64,000 nucleotides of DNA, taken from Halomonas saccharevitans. GTDB lineage: Bacteria; Pseudomonadota; Gammaproteobacteria; Pseudomonadales; Halomonadaceae. The position numbers were made by a program, and so were the translations under genes. The notes beneath the pieces were generated by a model that saw nothing but the letters and a program-made list of their open reading frames with translations, had not been told where the DNA came from and searched no databases. Numbering within the stretch: position 1 is the stretch's first letter; each line of letters begins with the position of its first letter. The stretch covers positions 1-64,000 of the forward strand of contig NZ_FPAQ01000008.1 of assembly GCF_900116405.1 (NCBI RefSeq), read 5' to 3'. Positions 16,000 to 25,043 of this stretch are shown one piece after another.

Positions 16000-16026
16000 C
16001 TATCGGCCTGCGTCGCCAAGACTTGA
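16000..16026 (-). promoter_or_regulatory. Sigma-28 (FliA) promoter of tandem chemoreceptor 2
   Basis: The minus strand reads TCAAGTCT, 11 bases, GCCGATAG, 67 bases before the start codon. It is homologous to the promoter at 13696-13722. Confidence 0.75.
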
Positions 16027-16180
16027 GCGAGAACAACAAACTCGACGCCACCGAAAAAAGCACAAACGAAGCCTAATAAATCGTGACACCGGGGATTGGA
16101 GCCCGCGCCTCAGGCTGGCAACATACTTTCTTGTATACGTGAACGATGCCTTCCCGCTCGTAAAAACGACTGCAACCTGA

Positions 16181-18163
16181 GTGGTAGCCAGCCTGACGAT
16201 CCTCGAGCCCCTGACAGCCGCCCTGCGGCGACACCTGCTTTCCCTACGCGGACGCCTGCTACTGGGCGTCGCGGCGGTGTGGGGCCTGCTGTGCGTGATG
16301 CTGCTGGCTTTCGGCTGGCAGTCTGGAACCCTGCTGGTCGAGGAGTCCAACCGCGTGCACCTGCGCTACGAGGCGGAGCTGGTGCGCAATGCCATCACTC
16401 AGAAGATCGAGCAGCGCCTGGAGGCACTGGAGCGCATGGCCGACCGGCTGCCGCATGCCGCCGCCGGCACCCTGGCCGAGGGCAACCACGAGGCGCTACT
16501 CACCCTCTTCGAGGGCCTGGTGCTGGTCGATGCCCAGAACACCGTCGTCGATAACTGGCCAAGACTGGCGGGGCGCAACGGCCTCGACATCAGTCATCGG
16601 GCCTACGCCCGCTTCATGCGCCACGTGCAACGCCCCCACGTCAGCGACCCCTTCATCGGCATCGTCTCCGGCAAGCCGATGGTGATGATGCTGGTGCCCC
16701 GCCGGGACGCCCAGGGCCGCTACGCCGGTTTCCTCGGCGGGCTGGTGGAAATCGACCGCAGCGAGCTGTTCGAGGACTTCAAGCGCCTGCGCCTCGGCGA
16801 TGCCGGCCACGTGGTAGTGGCCACAGCCTCGGGCCAGCTGCTCTATCACCCCGGGCAGCGCGATGACCGGCCGGATTCCGCCGCCGCGTTGAACGACCCC
16901 GGGATGAATCTCGCCCTGCTGGGCTGGGAGGGCGAGACCCTCGGGGAGACCGGCCAGGGCCACGAGGCCCTCAAGGCCTATCGTCAGATCTGGCCCGCCG
17001 ACTGGGTGGTGGGTATCTATCTGCCCATGGAGCAGGCCTATGCGCCCCTGGCCAGCGTGATGAAGCGCATCACGCAACGGGCCTGGTGGGCTCTTGGCCT
17101 GCTGCTGCCGCTGATGGGCGCGCTGATCTGGCTGACCCTGCGACCGCTGACGCGCCTGGCGCAGCAGATCAAGGAGCTGAGCCTCGGTCGCCGACGCGAG
17201 CTGGTGATCCCCACCCGGATGACCGAGCTGCGCCGCGTCGTCGATATCTTCAACGAGCTGGAACAGCAGCGGCTGCAGAGCCTCGGTGACCTTCAGCAGC
17301 GCGAGGCCTTCCTGCGGGGGATCCTCGACGCCTCGCCCCAGGGCATGTTCGTGACCGACACTCGCGGACGGCTGACCTTCGTCAACGAGACGCTCAAGGA
17401 GCTGCTTAACATCACCCCGCCGATCCGCCTCACGGCCTGGGCGCAGCGCATCCATGAAGCGGATCGCACGCCGATGGTCGAGGCCTGGCGGGCCAGCCTC
17501 CTCGAGCACCAGGACGTCGTGCGCCAGTTCCGCTACATCGACGAGCACGGCGAGACGCTGTGGCTCGACGTGCATACCAATGCGATCCACGTGGAGGGCG
17601 AATTCATCGGCCTGGTGGGCGCCGTGCGCGACATCACCCAGCGTCAGCATGAGGACGCGCTGCGCCGCTGGGAGGCGGAGCACGACCCGCTGACCGGCCT
17701 GCTCAACCGCCGCGGCTTCGAGCGCCGCCTGGAGGAGGCCTTCGCCGCCTGGGAGAAGGCCGACACCCCCTCGGCGCTGCTGCTGTTCGACCTGGATCAC
17801 TTCAAGCCCATCAACGACGAGGGCGGCCATGCCCTGGGCGACAGCATGCTGCGTCAGGTGGCCGACGCGATGGGGGCCGTGACGCGCAGCAGCGACCACG
17901 CCGCCCGCCAGGGTGGCGACGAGTTCGCCATGCTGCTGCCGGGCTGCGAGTGGCCCCGAGCCATGCGCATCGCCGAGGCGCTGCGGGCCCGGATCGAGGC
18001 CAACGGCCTCGAGCATCGCGGCAAGACCTGGCGGGTCACCGTCAGCATCGGCGTGAGCACCTTCCAGCGCGGCGACCAGGCCGTGGAGAACGCCGTGCGA
18101 CGCGCCGATGCCGCGAGCTATCGCGCCAAGGCGCAGGGACGCAACGCCGTGATCAGCGCATGA
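16181..18163 (+). CDS. Membrane diguanylate cyclase with Cache, HAMP, PAS and GGDEF domains
   Basis: The 660-residue protein has membrane helices at about 25-46 and 302-320 enclosing a periplasmic double-Cache sensor, then HAMP-like sequence (about 321-370), PAS (about 372-490) and GGDEF (about 495-660). The GGDEF motif (578-582) is intact, and RSSD at 569-572, five residues upstream, is a canonical I-site, so an active, product-inhibited cyclase is expected. The start used is GTG 16181, which has no good ribosome site, so the true start is uncertain. It is divergent from the tandem chemoreceptor and converges on the EAL-CBS gene, with the two 3' ends overlapping by 11 bases. Confidence 0.9.
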   Translation: MVASLTILEPLTAALRRHLLSLRGRLLLGVAAVWGLLCVMLLAFGWQSGTLLVEESNRVHLRYEAELVRNAITQKIEQRLEALERMADRLPHAAAGTLAEGNHEALLTLFEGLVLVDAQNTVVDNWPRLAGRNGLDISHRAYARFMRHVQRPHVSDPFIGIVSGKPMVMMLVPRRDAQGRYAGFLGGLVEIDRSELFEDFKRLRLGDAGHVVVATASGQLLYHPGQRDDRPDSAAALNDPGMNLALLGWEGETLGETGQGHEALKAYRQIWPADWVVGIYLPMEQAYAPLASVMKRITQRAWWALGLLLPLMGALIWLTLRPLTRLAQQIKELSLGRRRELVIPTRMTELRRVVDIFNELEQQRLQSLGDLQQREAFLRGILDASPQGMFVTDTRGRLTFVNETLKELLNITPPIRLTAWAQRIHEADRTPMVEAWRASLLEHQDVVRQFRYIDEHGETLWLDVHTNAIHVEGEFIGLVGAVRDITQRQHEDALRRWEAEHDPLTGLLNRRGFERRLEEAFAAWEKADTPSALLLFDLDHFKPINDEGGHALGDSMLRQVADAMGAVTRSSDHAARQGGDEFAMLLPGCEWPRAMRIAEALRARIEANGLEHRGKTWRVTVSIGVSTFQRGDQAVENAVRRADAASYRAKAQGRNAVISA

Positions 18164-19934
18164 TCCCGTCCCCGCGCCGATCGACAAACAGGCTATTGCC
18201 GGCCTGACGCTTGGCCTGCCCCTTGAGCTCGGCGAGGACGTTGGCGATTTCCATCGCGGTCAGTCCCGAGCCGCTCGCCACCGGGTAGGCGGCCATCGAG
18301 AGCGTCATCAGCGGCACCGTCACCTCGCAGTGGTCGCGATCACGCCCGGAGAGTCCACCGGCCCGGCGATGCGCCTGGTCATAGAAGGTTGGGATGAAGC
18401 GCGCGAAGCGCGCAAGGATCGCCTCGCAGCTCATCCGAGCGCCGTCGGGGTCGAGCACCAGCATGAAGTCGTCGCCGCCCACGTGGCCGACGAACCCCGC
18501 CTCGCCGACCGCCTCCTGCAACAGGCGCCCCACCGCCAGGATCACCTGATCCCCCTGGGCATAGCCGTAGGCGTCGTTATAGGCCTTGAAGCGATCCAGG
18601 TCGGCATAGACCGCGACAAAGGGCGCGTCGTCGGCCAGCCGCGCCGCCAGGGTGTCGTTTATCGCCTCGTTGCCGGGCAGCCCGGTGAGCGGGTTAGCCT
18701 GGCGGGCGCTGCGCACCTGCAGGGCGGTGATCTCGCGCAGCAGGTCGATGACCTGGCCCAGGCCGCGGTAGCGCCCGTCGGCATCGACGATGACGAAGTC
18801 GTCCTGGCTTCCCGAGGTCGAGCCGGTGATGTGGCGGCTGAGCGCCTCCAGCGGCATCGACTCCTCGGCGAGGCGCATGCGCCGATCCATCACCGCGTCG
18901 ATGGGCCGCCTTGCGTGCAGGGAGTGGCTGAAGGGATTGGTGAACAGCGACAGGAAGGCGTGCTGGCGCACCAGCCCCACCGGTCGCTGCTCGGCGTCCA
19001 GCACGACCAGGCAGCGCAGCTCGGGGTCGTCGCGAAAGCGCGCCACCACCTCGGGCACCGGCGTGCCCTGGGCCACCGGCGCCAGGTGGCGGCAGAGCAT
19101 CGCGGCGCTGGCGCCGAAGGAGCCCGACACCGCCGCGGGCGTCGGCGCGGGCTGCTCGAGCCGGCGCGGCGGCTCGCGGGAAGGCCGCGCGAAGTGGTAG
19201 CCCTGCATCAGCGCGCAGTTCATGCCCCGCAGGCAGCGCTGCTCGCCGGGGGTCTCGATGCCTTCGGCGATGACCCGGCAGCCCAGGCTGCGCGACACCT
19301 CGAGCAGCGAGTGCAGGAACTGCGCCTTGCCGGGGTCGCGGTCGACCTCCTGGACGAAGTGGCGATCCACCTTGACGAAATCGGGGCGCAGCTCGGCCCA
19401 GTGGCGCAGGCTGGAGTAGCCGGCCCCCAGGTCGTCCAGCGCCACCTGGAAGCCCATGCGCCGATAGTGATCCACGGCCTGGCGCATCAGTGCGTAGTCG
19501 TGGATCGGCAGATGCTCGGTGAGCTCGATCACCACCCGCTCCGGCGACAGCCCGACGCCGGCGAGGAAAGCGCGGGTCAGCCCCTCGCGGAAATCCTCCT
19601 CGAGCAACGAGGTCGGCATGACGTTGAGGAACAGGCGCCCCGGCAGGTCCAGGGCAGCAAAGGCCTCGATGGCCAGGCGCCGACACAGCAGGTCGAGCTC
19701 CACCAGGCGGCCCGTCAGCCGGGCCGTGTCGAACAGCGTTACCGGCGAATGCAGCGGCGAGTCGGATGGCCCGCGCGACAGCGCCTCGTAGCCGAAGATG
19801 CCCTGGCAGCCGGCATCGACGATCGGCTGGAAGAGCGGCGTGATGGCCTCCTCGCGCAGGATGCGGTCGAGCTCCCAGGCCTCGCGATCGATCATCGCAT
19901 CGGCGGCGCTGCCCGGGGCGGCGATATCGTGCAT
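18153..19934 (-). CDS. EAL-CBS-GGDEF protein, probable c-di-GMP phosphodiesterase
   Basis: This cytoplasmic protein has 593 residues from ATG 19934. In numbering from the alternative ATG at 19949, the EAL domain spans about 25-255 with catalytic residues present (YEALSRG 54-60, N109, E142, DD at 172-173, K193, E229). Two CBS motifs follow (about 285-405), then a GGDEF domain (about 415-590) whose signature is GGDDF (491-495). The EAL half looks active; the GGDEF half may be weak or regulatory. ATG 19934 has a ribosome site (GGGAGAG, 7 bases before it). ATG 19949 overlaps the chemoreceptor stop as TGATG but has no such site. Either way it is coupled to that MCP gene. Confidence 0.9.
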   Translation of the reverse strand: MHDIAAPGSAADAMIDREAWELDRILREEAITPLFQPIVDAGCQGIFGYEALSRGPSDSPLHSPVTLFDTARLTGRLVELDLLCRRLAIEAFAALDLPGRLFLNVMPTSLLEEDFREGLTRAFLAGVGLSPERVVIELTEHLPIHDYALMRQAVDHYRRMGFQVALDDLGAGYSSLRHWAELRPDFVKVDRHFVQEVDRDPGKAQFLHSLLEVSRSLGCRVIAEGIETPGEQRCLRGMNCALMQGYHFARPSREPPRRLEQPAPTPAAVSGSFGASAAMLCRHLAPVAQGTPVPEVVARFRDDPELRCLVVLDAEQRPVGLVRQHAFLSLFTNPFSHSLHARRPIDAVMDRRMRLAEESMPLEALSRHITGSTSGSQDDFVIVDADGRYRGLGQVIDLLREITALQVRSARQANPLTGLPGNEAINDTLAARLADDAPFVAVYADLDRFKAYNDAYGYAQGDQVILAVGRLLQEAVGEAGFVGHVGGDDFMLVLDPDGARMSCEAILARFARFIPTFYDQAHRRAGGLSGRDRDHCEVTVPLMTLSMAAYPVASGSGLTAMEIANVLAELKGQAKRQAGNSLFVDRRGDGIMR

Positions 19935-19948
19935 CGTGTTCTCTCCCA

Positions 19949-21655
19949 TCAGGCCGTCTGCGCCGTCGGGGCCCGGACGGCACGCGCCTCACGCGCATCG
20001 CTCGCCGGTTGGGTATGCTCGGACGTCGACCCGGCGTCCGGGGCGGTCTCGTCATCGTCCGAAGTCGCCAGCACCGGCAGGCAGAAGCGCGCGGTGAAGG
20101 CCCGCATCTGCTCGGCCTCGTCCTCCAGGGCCAGCGCGGTGCGCTGGGCGTCGGCCACTCTCTCGCCATTACGCTGAGTGACGGTGCCCATCTGGTGCAG
20201 CGCCTGATTGATCTGGTCGAGCCCGCGGTGCTGCTCGGTGGCGGCGTGGGCGATCCCGCCGATGCGCTCGCCGAGGCCGTGTATGGCGGTGACGATGGCC
20301 TCCATCTCCTCGCCGGCCCGGCGCGACAGCCCGTCGCCCCGCGCGATGCTGGCCCAGGAGGCCTCGGTGAGCGCGCGAATCTCGCTGGCCGACTGGGCAC
20401 TGCGCGAGGCGAGCTGGCGCACCTCGCTTGCCACCACCGCGAAGCCTCGGCCGTGCTCGCCGGCCCGAGCGGCCTCCACCGAGGCGTTGAGCGCCAGCAG
20501 GTTGGTCTGGAAGGCGATGTCGTCGATCAGGCCGACGATCTCGCCGATGCGGGTCGAGCGCTCGCGGATCTCGCCCATGGTCTCGATGAAGGCGCTCATC
20601 CCCTCGCTGCCTCGGTGGGCCCGATCGGTGGCGAGCTCGGCCAGCTCGTTGGCCTCGCGGACGTGACCCGCGGTATCGGCGATCGAGGCGGTCATCTCGT
20701 CCAGGCTGGCGGCGGTCTGCTCCAGCGACGCCGCCTGCTGCTGGGTGCGCGCCGAGAGCTCCTGGTTGCCCTCGTTCAGGCGCCCTGCCGTCTCCAGCAC
20801 CGCACCGCCGCCGTCGCGGATGCGTTCGACGGTCTGTGCCAGGGCCCGGCGCATGCCGTCGAGCTCGGCGTATAGCTGGCCGATCTCGTTGCTGCCTCGC
20901 GCCTCCACCGGTGTCGAGAGGTCGCCGTCGGCGATGCGCCGGAAGTGCCCGGTGATGCGTGACAGCGGGCGGATAACGTTGGCCCGCACGCCCCAGACCA
21001 CCACCAGCACCAGCGCCAGCGCGCTCGCCAGGGCGGCGGCCAGGGCCAGGTTGAGCCAGCTTGCCATGGCGGTGAAGCGCGCGGCCTGGGCGTCACCGCG
21101 TGCGACCGAGGCGGCGAAGAAGGCATCGGCGCCGTCCATGAAGGCCTGGCTCATCTGGGCCACCCGGGACTTGCCGGCGTCGTAGCCCTTAAGATCCTCT
21201 TCCTCCAGCAGCATCAGCTGCAGCGAGAGCCCCGTGCCGAGTAGGGAGTGGAAGCGCGAAGCCAGCGCTTCGACGGCTTCCTCGCCGGCCGCCGTTGTGG
21301 CCGCCGTTGTGGCTGCCTCTGTCGTTGGCAGTGCCTGGAAGCGTTCGAAGGCCGTCTTGGCCGCGTCCATGTCGGCACGTGCCTGGTCGATGACAGGCCC
21401 CGGACGATCGAAGGAGGGCGCCCTCAGCAGGTGAGCGGCGCGCTCCATGGCAACCTGGGCCCTCAGGGTGGCGATATAGGCCTGGTGGAGGGCCCTGGAC
21501 TGCTGCCCCTGGCGCTCGCGGAGGTCGACGAAGGCGGTGCGGCCGTGATGATTGGCGTAGAGGCCGAGCGCGCCCGTGCCAAGGATGATCGCGCCGAAGG
21601 CGATCAGCACCAGGCTCCAGCTGAGCCGGATGGTCAGTCGATCGAGAAGTCGCAT
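19949..21655 (-). CDS. Methyl-accepting chemotaxis protein with four-helix-bundle sensor
   Basis: The 568-residue protein starts at 21655 (MRLLDRLTIRLSWSLVLIAF), with AGGA upstream; a longer frame to 21691 lacks support. It has two membrane helices (about 9-29 and 180-205), a Tar-type helical periplasmic domain, HAMP (about 207-260) and a signalling domain with the conserved tip ([20 protein letters not shown]). A disordered tail rich in Asp, Thr and Ala ends the protein without an NWETF motif. A short repeat of Ala/Thr codons (ATTAATTAAG) lies in the sensor. It is directly coupled to the EAL-CBS-GGDEF gene, which suggests chemoreceptor and c-di-GMP turnover act together. Confidence 0.93.
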   Translation of the reverse strand: MRLLDRLTIRLSWSLVLIAFGAIILGTGALGLYANHHGRTAFVDLRERQGQQSRALHQAYIATLRAQVAMERAAHLLRAPSFDRPGPVIDQARADMDAAKTAFERFQALPTTEAATTAATTAAGEEAVEALASRFHSLLGTGLSLQLMLLEEEDLKGYDAGKSRVAQMSQAFMDGADAFFAASVARGDAQAARFTAMASWLNLALAAALASALALVLVVVWGVRANVIRPLSRITGHFRRIADGDLSTPVEARGSNEIGQLYAELDGMRRALAQTVERIRDGGGAVLETAGRLNEGNQELSARTQQQAASLEQTAASLDEMTASIADTAGHVREANELAELATDRAHRGSEGMSAFIETMGEIRERSTRIGEIVGLIDDIAFQTNLLALNASVEAARAGEHGRGFAVVASEVRQLASRSAQSASEIRALTEASWASIARGDGLSRRAGEEMEAIVTAIHGLGERIGGIAHAATEQHRGLDQINQALHQMGTVTQRNGERVADAQRTALALEDEAEQMRAFTARFCLPVLATSDDDETAPDAGSTSEHTQPASDAREARAVRAPTAQTA

Positions 21656-21768
21656 CGGGGGTCCTGTCGCTGGGAATCGGGCGGCCGGCAAGCGGCCTGA
21701 TTCGCGTTATATCAGCGATTTATGACATTCCGATGGCGACAGGCCTGTGCCCTCGACGGCGCGGGCGC

Positions 21769-24276
21769 TCAGGCCGGGGCGCCGTCGCGGACGAGGTAGC
21801 GCTCGGCGAAGGTCGCGGCATCCGCCGGACGGCCGGTGAGAAACCCCTGGATCAGGTTGACGTGATAGCGGGAGAGCGCCTGCAGCTGCTCATCGGTCTC
21901 CACGCCCTCGGCCACGACCCGCAGGCCGAGCTCCTTGGCCAGGCCCGTCACCGCGGCGACGATGGCCGAGCTGCCGCGGCTCTCGCCGAGCTTCTGGATG
22001 AAGCTGCGGTCGATCTTGAGGGTGGTCACCGGCAGGTCCTGCAGGTAGCTCAGCGAGGAGTAGCCGGTGCCGAAGTCATCGATGGCGATGCGACAGCCGA
22101 GATCGCGCAGCGCCTGCAGGGTGTGGATCGCCTCCTGCTGCTTGTCGAGCAGGATGCTCTCGGTGAGCTCGAAGCCGATCTGCCCCGCCGGCAGGTCATA
22201 GGCGGCGTAGAGTTCGCGCACTTGGGCGACCAGGTCGCTCTGCCAGAACTGGCGCGCCGACAGGTTGACGGCGACGCGGGGGGGCGCGAGACCGGCGTCC
22301 AGCCAGTCACGCTGCTGGGCGGCCACCAGGTGCATCAGCCGCTCGCCGAGTGGCAGGATCAGCCCCGAGCGTTCGGCCAGGGGGATGAAGTCGCCGGGAG
22401 AGACATGGCCGAGGGTCGGATGATGCCAGCGCAGCAGCGCCTCGGCGCCGTGCACTTCGCCGCTATCGCGATCGAAGAGCGGCTGATAGTGCACGCCCAG
22501 CCCCTCGCCGGTCTCGGCGGTATCGCGCAGCGCGGTCTCCAGCTCCAGCCGCCCACGATCCTGGCGGTGCATGTCGGCGCGAAACAGCCGGTAGGTATTG
22601 CGGCCCTCCTGCTTGGCGCGGTACATGGCGGCATCGGCCTGGCGCACCAGCATCTCGACCTCTGCACCGTCGTCCGGGAAGAGACTGATGCCCAGGCTGC
22701 AGCCGACCCGGAACACTTGGCCACCCACCTCGAAGGGCGAGCTCACCGATTCGACGAGCCGGCGCGCCACGCGCGTGACCTCCTCGACCTCGCGAATCTC
22801 GTTGAGCAGCACGATGAATTCGTCACCGCCCTGGCGGGCCAGGGTGTCGTCCTCGCGCAGCTGGGCGCGCAGCCGCTGGGAGACCTTGAGCAGCAGCTCG
22901 TCGCCCACCGCGTGGCCCAGGGCATCATTGACCTGCTTGAAGTGATCCAGGTCGAGGAAGATCACGGCCAAGCGCTGCTGCTGGCGGCGGGCATGGCGGA
23001 TCGCCAGCTCCAGGCGATCCTCCAGCAGGCGTCGGTTGGGCAGCCGGGTCAGAGGGTCGTAGTAGGCCAGGCGGCGCACCTGCTCCTCATTCTCGCGAAC
23101 GTGGGTAATATCGCTGAACAGCGCCGCGTAATTGCTGACCTCGCCCTGATCGTTGCGGATGGCGGTAATGGTCAACAGCTCCAGATAGAGCTGACCGCTC
23201 TTGCGTCGGTTCCAGATCTCGCCGCGCCAGTAGCCGTGCTCCTGCAGGGCCTGCCACATGCCCTGATAGAAGTCGGCACCGTGGCGCCCCGAGGAGAGCA
23301 GCGCCGGCGTGCGTCCCGCCGCCTCCTCCAGGCTGTAGCCGGTCAGGTGCGTGAAGGCCGGATTGACGAACTCGATGCGCGTCTGGGCATCGGTGATGAT
23401 GATGCCTTCCAGGGAAGACTCGATGACCCGCTCGGCCAGCTGCAGGTTACGGCGCGACTGGCCCAGGGCCTGATCGCGCTGCTCCAGCGCCTCGCGCAGA
23501 TCCTCCAGATAGAGATGCTCGGCGCCGGCCAGCAGGTCCTGAAACCCCAGCAGGCCGACGACGTTGCCCTCCCCGTCGATCACACCCAGATGGCGCACCC
23601 GCTGATCGATCAACATGTCCCGAGCATGGATCAGCGCCTCATCGAGGCCTATCGTCAGCAGCGGCCGGCTGGCGAGTTCGCCGATGGCGGTGGCGCCCGG
23701 GTGGCGGGCCACGAATTTCACCAGGTCGCGCTCGGTGAGAATGCCGAGCTCCTCGCCGCTACACATCACCACGGCGGCGTTGCAACCCTCTCGGCGCATG
23801 CGCCTCGCGGCATCGTTCAACGACAGCTCGCCCTGCAGCAGCAGAGGCTGAAGGCGCATCGCACCGCCTACCTCGCGCAAACGCAGGTAGGGCTCCAGGC
23901 CCTGGTTCAGGGCCATGTCGGTCTGGGAGATAATGCCCCTGGGGCTGCCGGCATCGTCGACCACCAGCAGATGGCGGCGCTGCTCGGTACGGAAACGCAC
24001 GGCGGCCTCTCCCACCGGCGTCGCCTGATCGATCGTGGCCACGGGATGGCTCATCACGCGCTCGATGGGCAGTCTCAGGGCCTCGGGACGGGTGAAGTCA
24101 ACGGACAGGCTGTCGTGTTCTGTCCAGATACCGATCGCCTGCTCGTCCCGCACCACCAGCATCGCGCTGACACGCCGCTCGGCCATGCGGGCCGCGGCCT
24201 CACACAGCGGCGTCTCCGGCGGGCAGGTCAGAAGGCCGGTATTCATAATGCGCTCGACAGGGAGCTCTTGCGTCAT
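21769..24276 (-). CDS. CBS-PAS-GGDEF-EAL dual-domain c-di-GMP enzyme
   Basis: The protein has 835 residues and no membrane segment. Four CBS motifs (about 1-255) precede a coiled linker, PAS (about 280-395), GGDEF (about 405-565) and EAL (about 580-825). GGDEF at 483-487 is intact, and REDD at 474-477 is an I-site. EAL residues are intact (AEALLRW 611-617, N671, ELTES 703-707, DDFGTGYSSL 733-742, K754, AEGVET 789-794). Both synthesis and hydrolysis are possible. CBS domains usually bind adenine nucleotides, so energy state may be sensed. Two perfect FNR/Anr-type boxes lie upstream, pointing to oxygen control. Confidence 0.93.
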   Translation of the reverse strand: MTQELPVERIMNTGLLTCPPETPLCEAAARMAERRVSAMLVVRDEQAIGIWTEHDSLSVDFTRPEALRLPIERVMSHPVATIDQATPVGEAAVRFRTEQRRHLLVVDDAGSPRGIISQTDMALNQGLEPYLRLREVGGAMRLQPLLLQGELSLNDAARRMRREGCNAAVVMCSGEELGILTERDLVKFVARHPGATAIGELASRPLLTIGLDEALIHARDMLIDQRVRHLGVIDGEGNVVGLLGFQDLLAGAEHLYLEDLREALEQRDQALGQSRRNLQLAERVIESSLEGIIITDAQTRIEFVNPAFTHLTGYSLEEAAGRTPALLSSGRHGADFYQGMWQALQEHGYWRGEIWNRRKSGQLYLELLTITAIRNDQGEVSNYAALFSDITHVRENEEQVRRLAYYDPLTRLPNRRLLEDRLELAIRHARRQQQRLAVIFLDLDHFKQVNDALGHAVGDELLLKVSQRLRAQLREDDTLARQGGDEFIVLLNEIREVEEVTRVARRLVESVSSPFEVGGQVFRVGCSLGISLFPDDGAEVEMLVRQADAAMYRAKQEGRNTYRLFRADMHRQDRGRLELETALRDTAETGEGLGVHYQPLFDRDSGEVHGAEALLRWHHPTLGHVSPGDFIPLAERSGLILPLGERLMHLVAAQQRDWLDAGLAPPRVAVNLSARQFWQSDLVAQVRELYAAYDLPAGQIGFELTESILLDKQQEAIHTLQALRDLGCRIAIDDFGTGYSSLSYLQDLPVTTLKIDRSFIQKLGESRGSSAIVAAVTGLAKELGLRVVAEGVETDEQLQALSRYHVNLIQGFLTGRPADAATFAERYLVRDGAPA

Positions 24277-24313
24277 GGTGTCTCGCTTTGAGAAGGCCCA
24301 ATCGCAGGACGGA

Positions 24314-24327
24314 TTGATCTATATCAA
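24314..24327. promoter_or_regulatory. FNR/Anr-type box 1 upstream of the CBS-PAS-GGDEF-EAL gene
   Basis: TTGAT-CTAT-ATCAA is a perfect match to the FNR/Anr consensus TTGAT-N4-ATCAA. Its centre lies 44 bases before the start codon at 24276. Confidence 0.7.
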
Positions 24328-24389
24328 GAAAACACGATGCACTCTATGCGGACTGGCCGGCCGAGTGAACCATAAGAGCTGCCACTCTC

Positions 24390-24403
24390 TTGATGCAGAT
24401 CAA
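24390..24403. promoter_or_regulatory. FNR/Anr-type box 2 upstream of the CBS-PAS-GGDEF-EAL gene
   Basis: TTGAT-GCAG-ATCAA is a second perfect match, 76 bases centre to centre from box 1 and 120 bases before the start codon. Two perfect sites in one 211-base gap are very unlikely by chance. Confidence 0.7.
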
Positions 24404-24464
24404 TGAAGTCGCGACCAGCGTCCGCGGCTGCCCCCGCGTCCGACCGGAGGGAGGCCACGTGGAT

Positions 24465-24482
24465 GGGCCGGGGTTCCGGCCC
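24465..24482 (-). terminator. Hairpin just downstream of fliE
   Basis: GGGCCGG pairs with CCGGCCC around a 4-base loop, five bases past the fliE stop codon. There is no T-run, so termination is uncertain. Confidence 0.4.
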
Positions 24483-24487
24483 AACGA

Positions 24488-24817
24488 TCACACCTGCATG
24501 TTCATGATGTCCTTGTAGGCCGTGACCAGGCGATTGCGCACCTGGATGCCCATCTCGGTGGCCACGCTCGCCTTCTGCATGTCGACCATGACGTCATTGA
24601 GCTCCACGCCGGGCGTGCCGGCCTGGAAGGCCTCGGCCTGGGCGCCGGCCTCGAGCTTCAGCTCGTTGATGCGGTGGATGGCCGACTGCAGCTCGCCGGA
24701 GAAGCCGCCACCGCCCACCTGGGTATCGACCCGCTGGCCGCTGGAGGGCTGCGACGCCGCCTGGCTGGACAACGACTGCATCTGGGAGAGGATCGATTCA
24801 ATCGCGGGCGCGCTCAT
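24488..24817 (-). CDS. fliE: Flagellar hook-basal body complex protein FliE
   Basis: This 109-residue protein joins the MS ring to the proximal rod. The start at 24817 (MSAPAIESILSQMQ) is preceded by AAGGTGG; a longer frame to 24886 lacks a ribosome site. The conserved C-terminal region (VELNDVMVDMQKASVATEMG, then VRNRLVTAYKDIMNMQV) is complete. It is transcribed away from fliF, with a 252-base divergent intergenic region, as in enterics. Confidence 0.95.
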   Translation of the reverse strand: MSAPAIESILSQMQSLSSQAASQPSSGQRVDTQVGGGGFSGELQSAIHRINELKLEAGAQAEAFQAGTPGVELNDVMVDMQKASVATEMGIQVRNRLVTAYKDIMNMQV

Positions 24818-25043
24818 CACAACCACCTTGACCTGTAGGACACGGGAATAGGACAGGCAGACTACCAGCCCGAGCCGCGCGGCCAAGCAGCCAAATGCCT
24901 CATAAAAACGGGGCTTTTCTGGCCTTTAGGGTGACAGCGGGGGCGGATAATGGCCGCCATCAGAGCTCCGCCCACTCCAGGGGCGGCAAACCGCGATGGA
25001 CGGACAGCACTCGATGTCTTCTGCCTTGACGAACTTCGCTCAC

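Noticed and set aside
16496-18187. Minus-strand open frame of about 560 codons opposite the Cache/PAS/GGDEF cyclase
   Set aside because: The opposite strand encodes intact Cache, PAS and GGDEF domains. The antisense product is low-complexity without motifs.
21250-21330. Short ATT/AAT-coded Ala-Thr repeat in the MCP sensor as a phase-variation tract
   Set aside because: The repeat is in units of three bases, so slippage would not shift the frame; it is probably just a flexible segment.
21733-24291. Very long plus-strand open frame (about 850 codons) opposite the CBS-PAS-GGDEF-EAL gene
   Set aside because: It mirrors a complete multi-domain protein on the other strand, shows only His/Gln/Gly/Leu-rich low-complexity sequence, and has no known motif. 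Long antisense frames are common in GC-rich DNA.
24920-24955. Sigma-28 promoter before fliF (sequence resembling GCGGATAA)
   Set aside because: The -10 is similar, but the region 11 bases upstream (CTTTAGGG) does not match the -35, and fliF is expected to be an FlhDC-activated class II gene.
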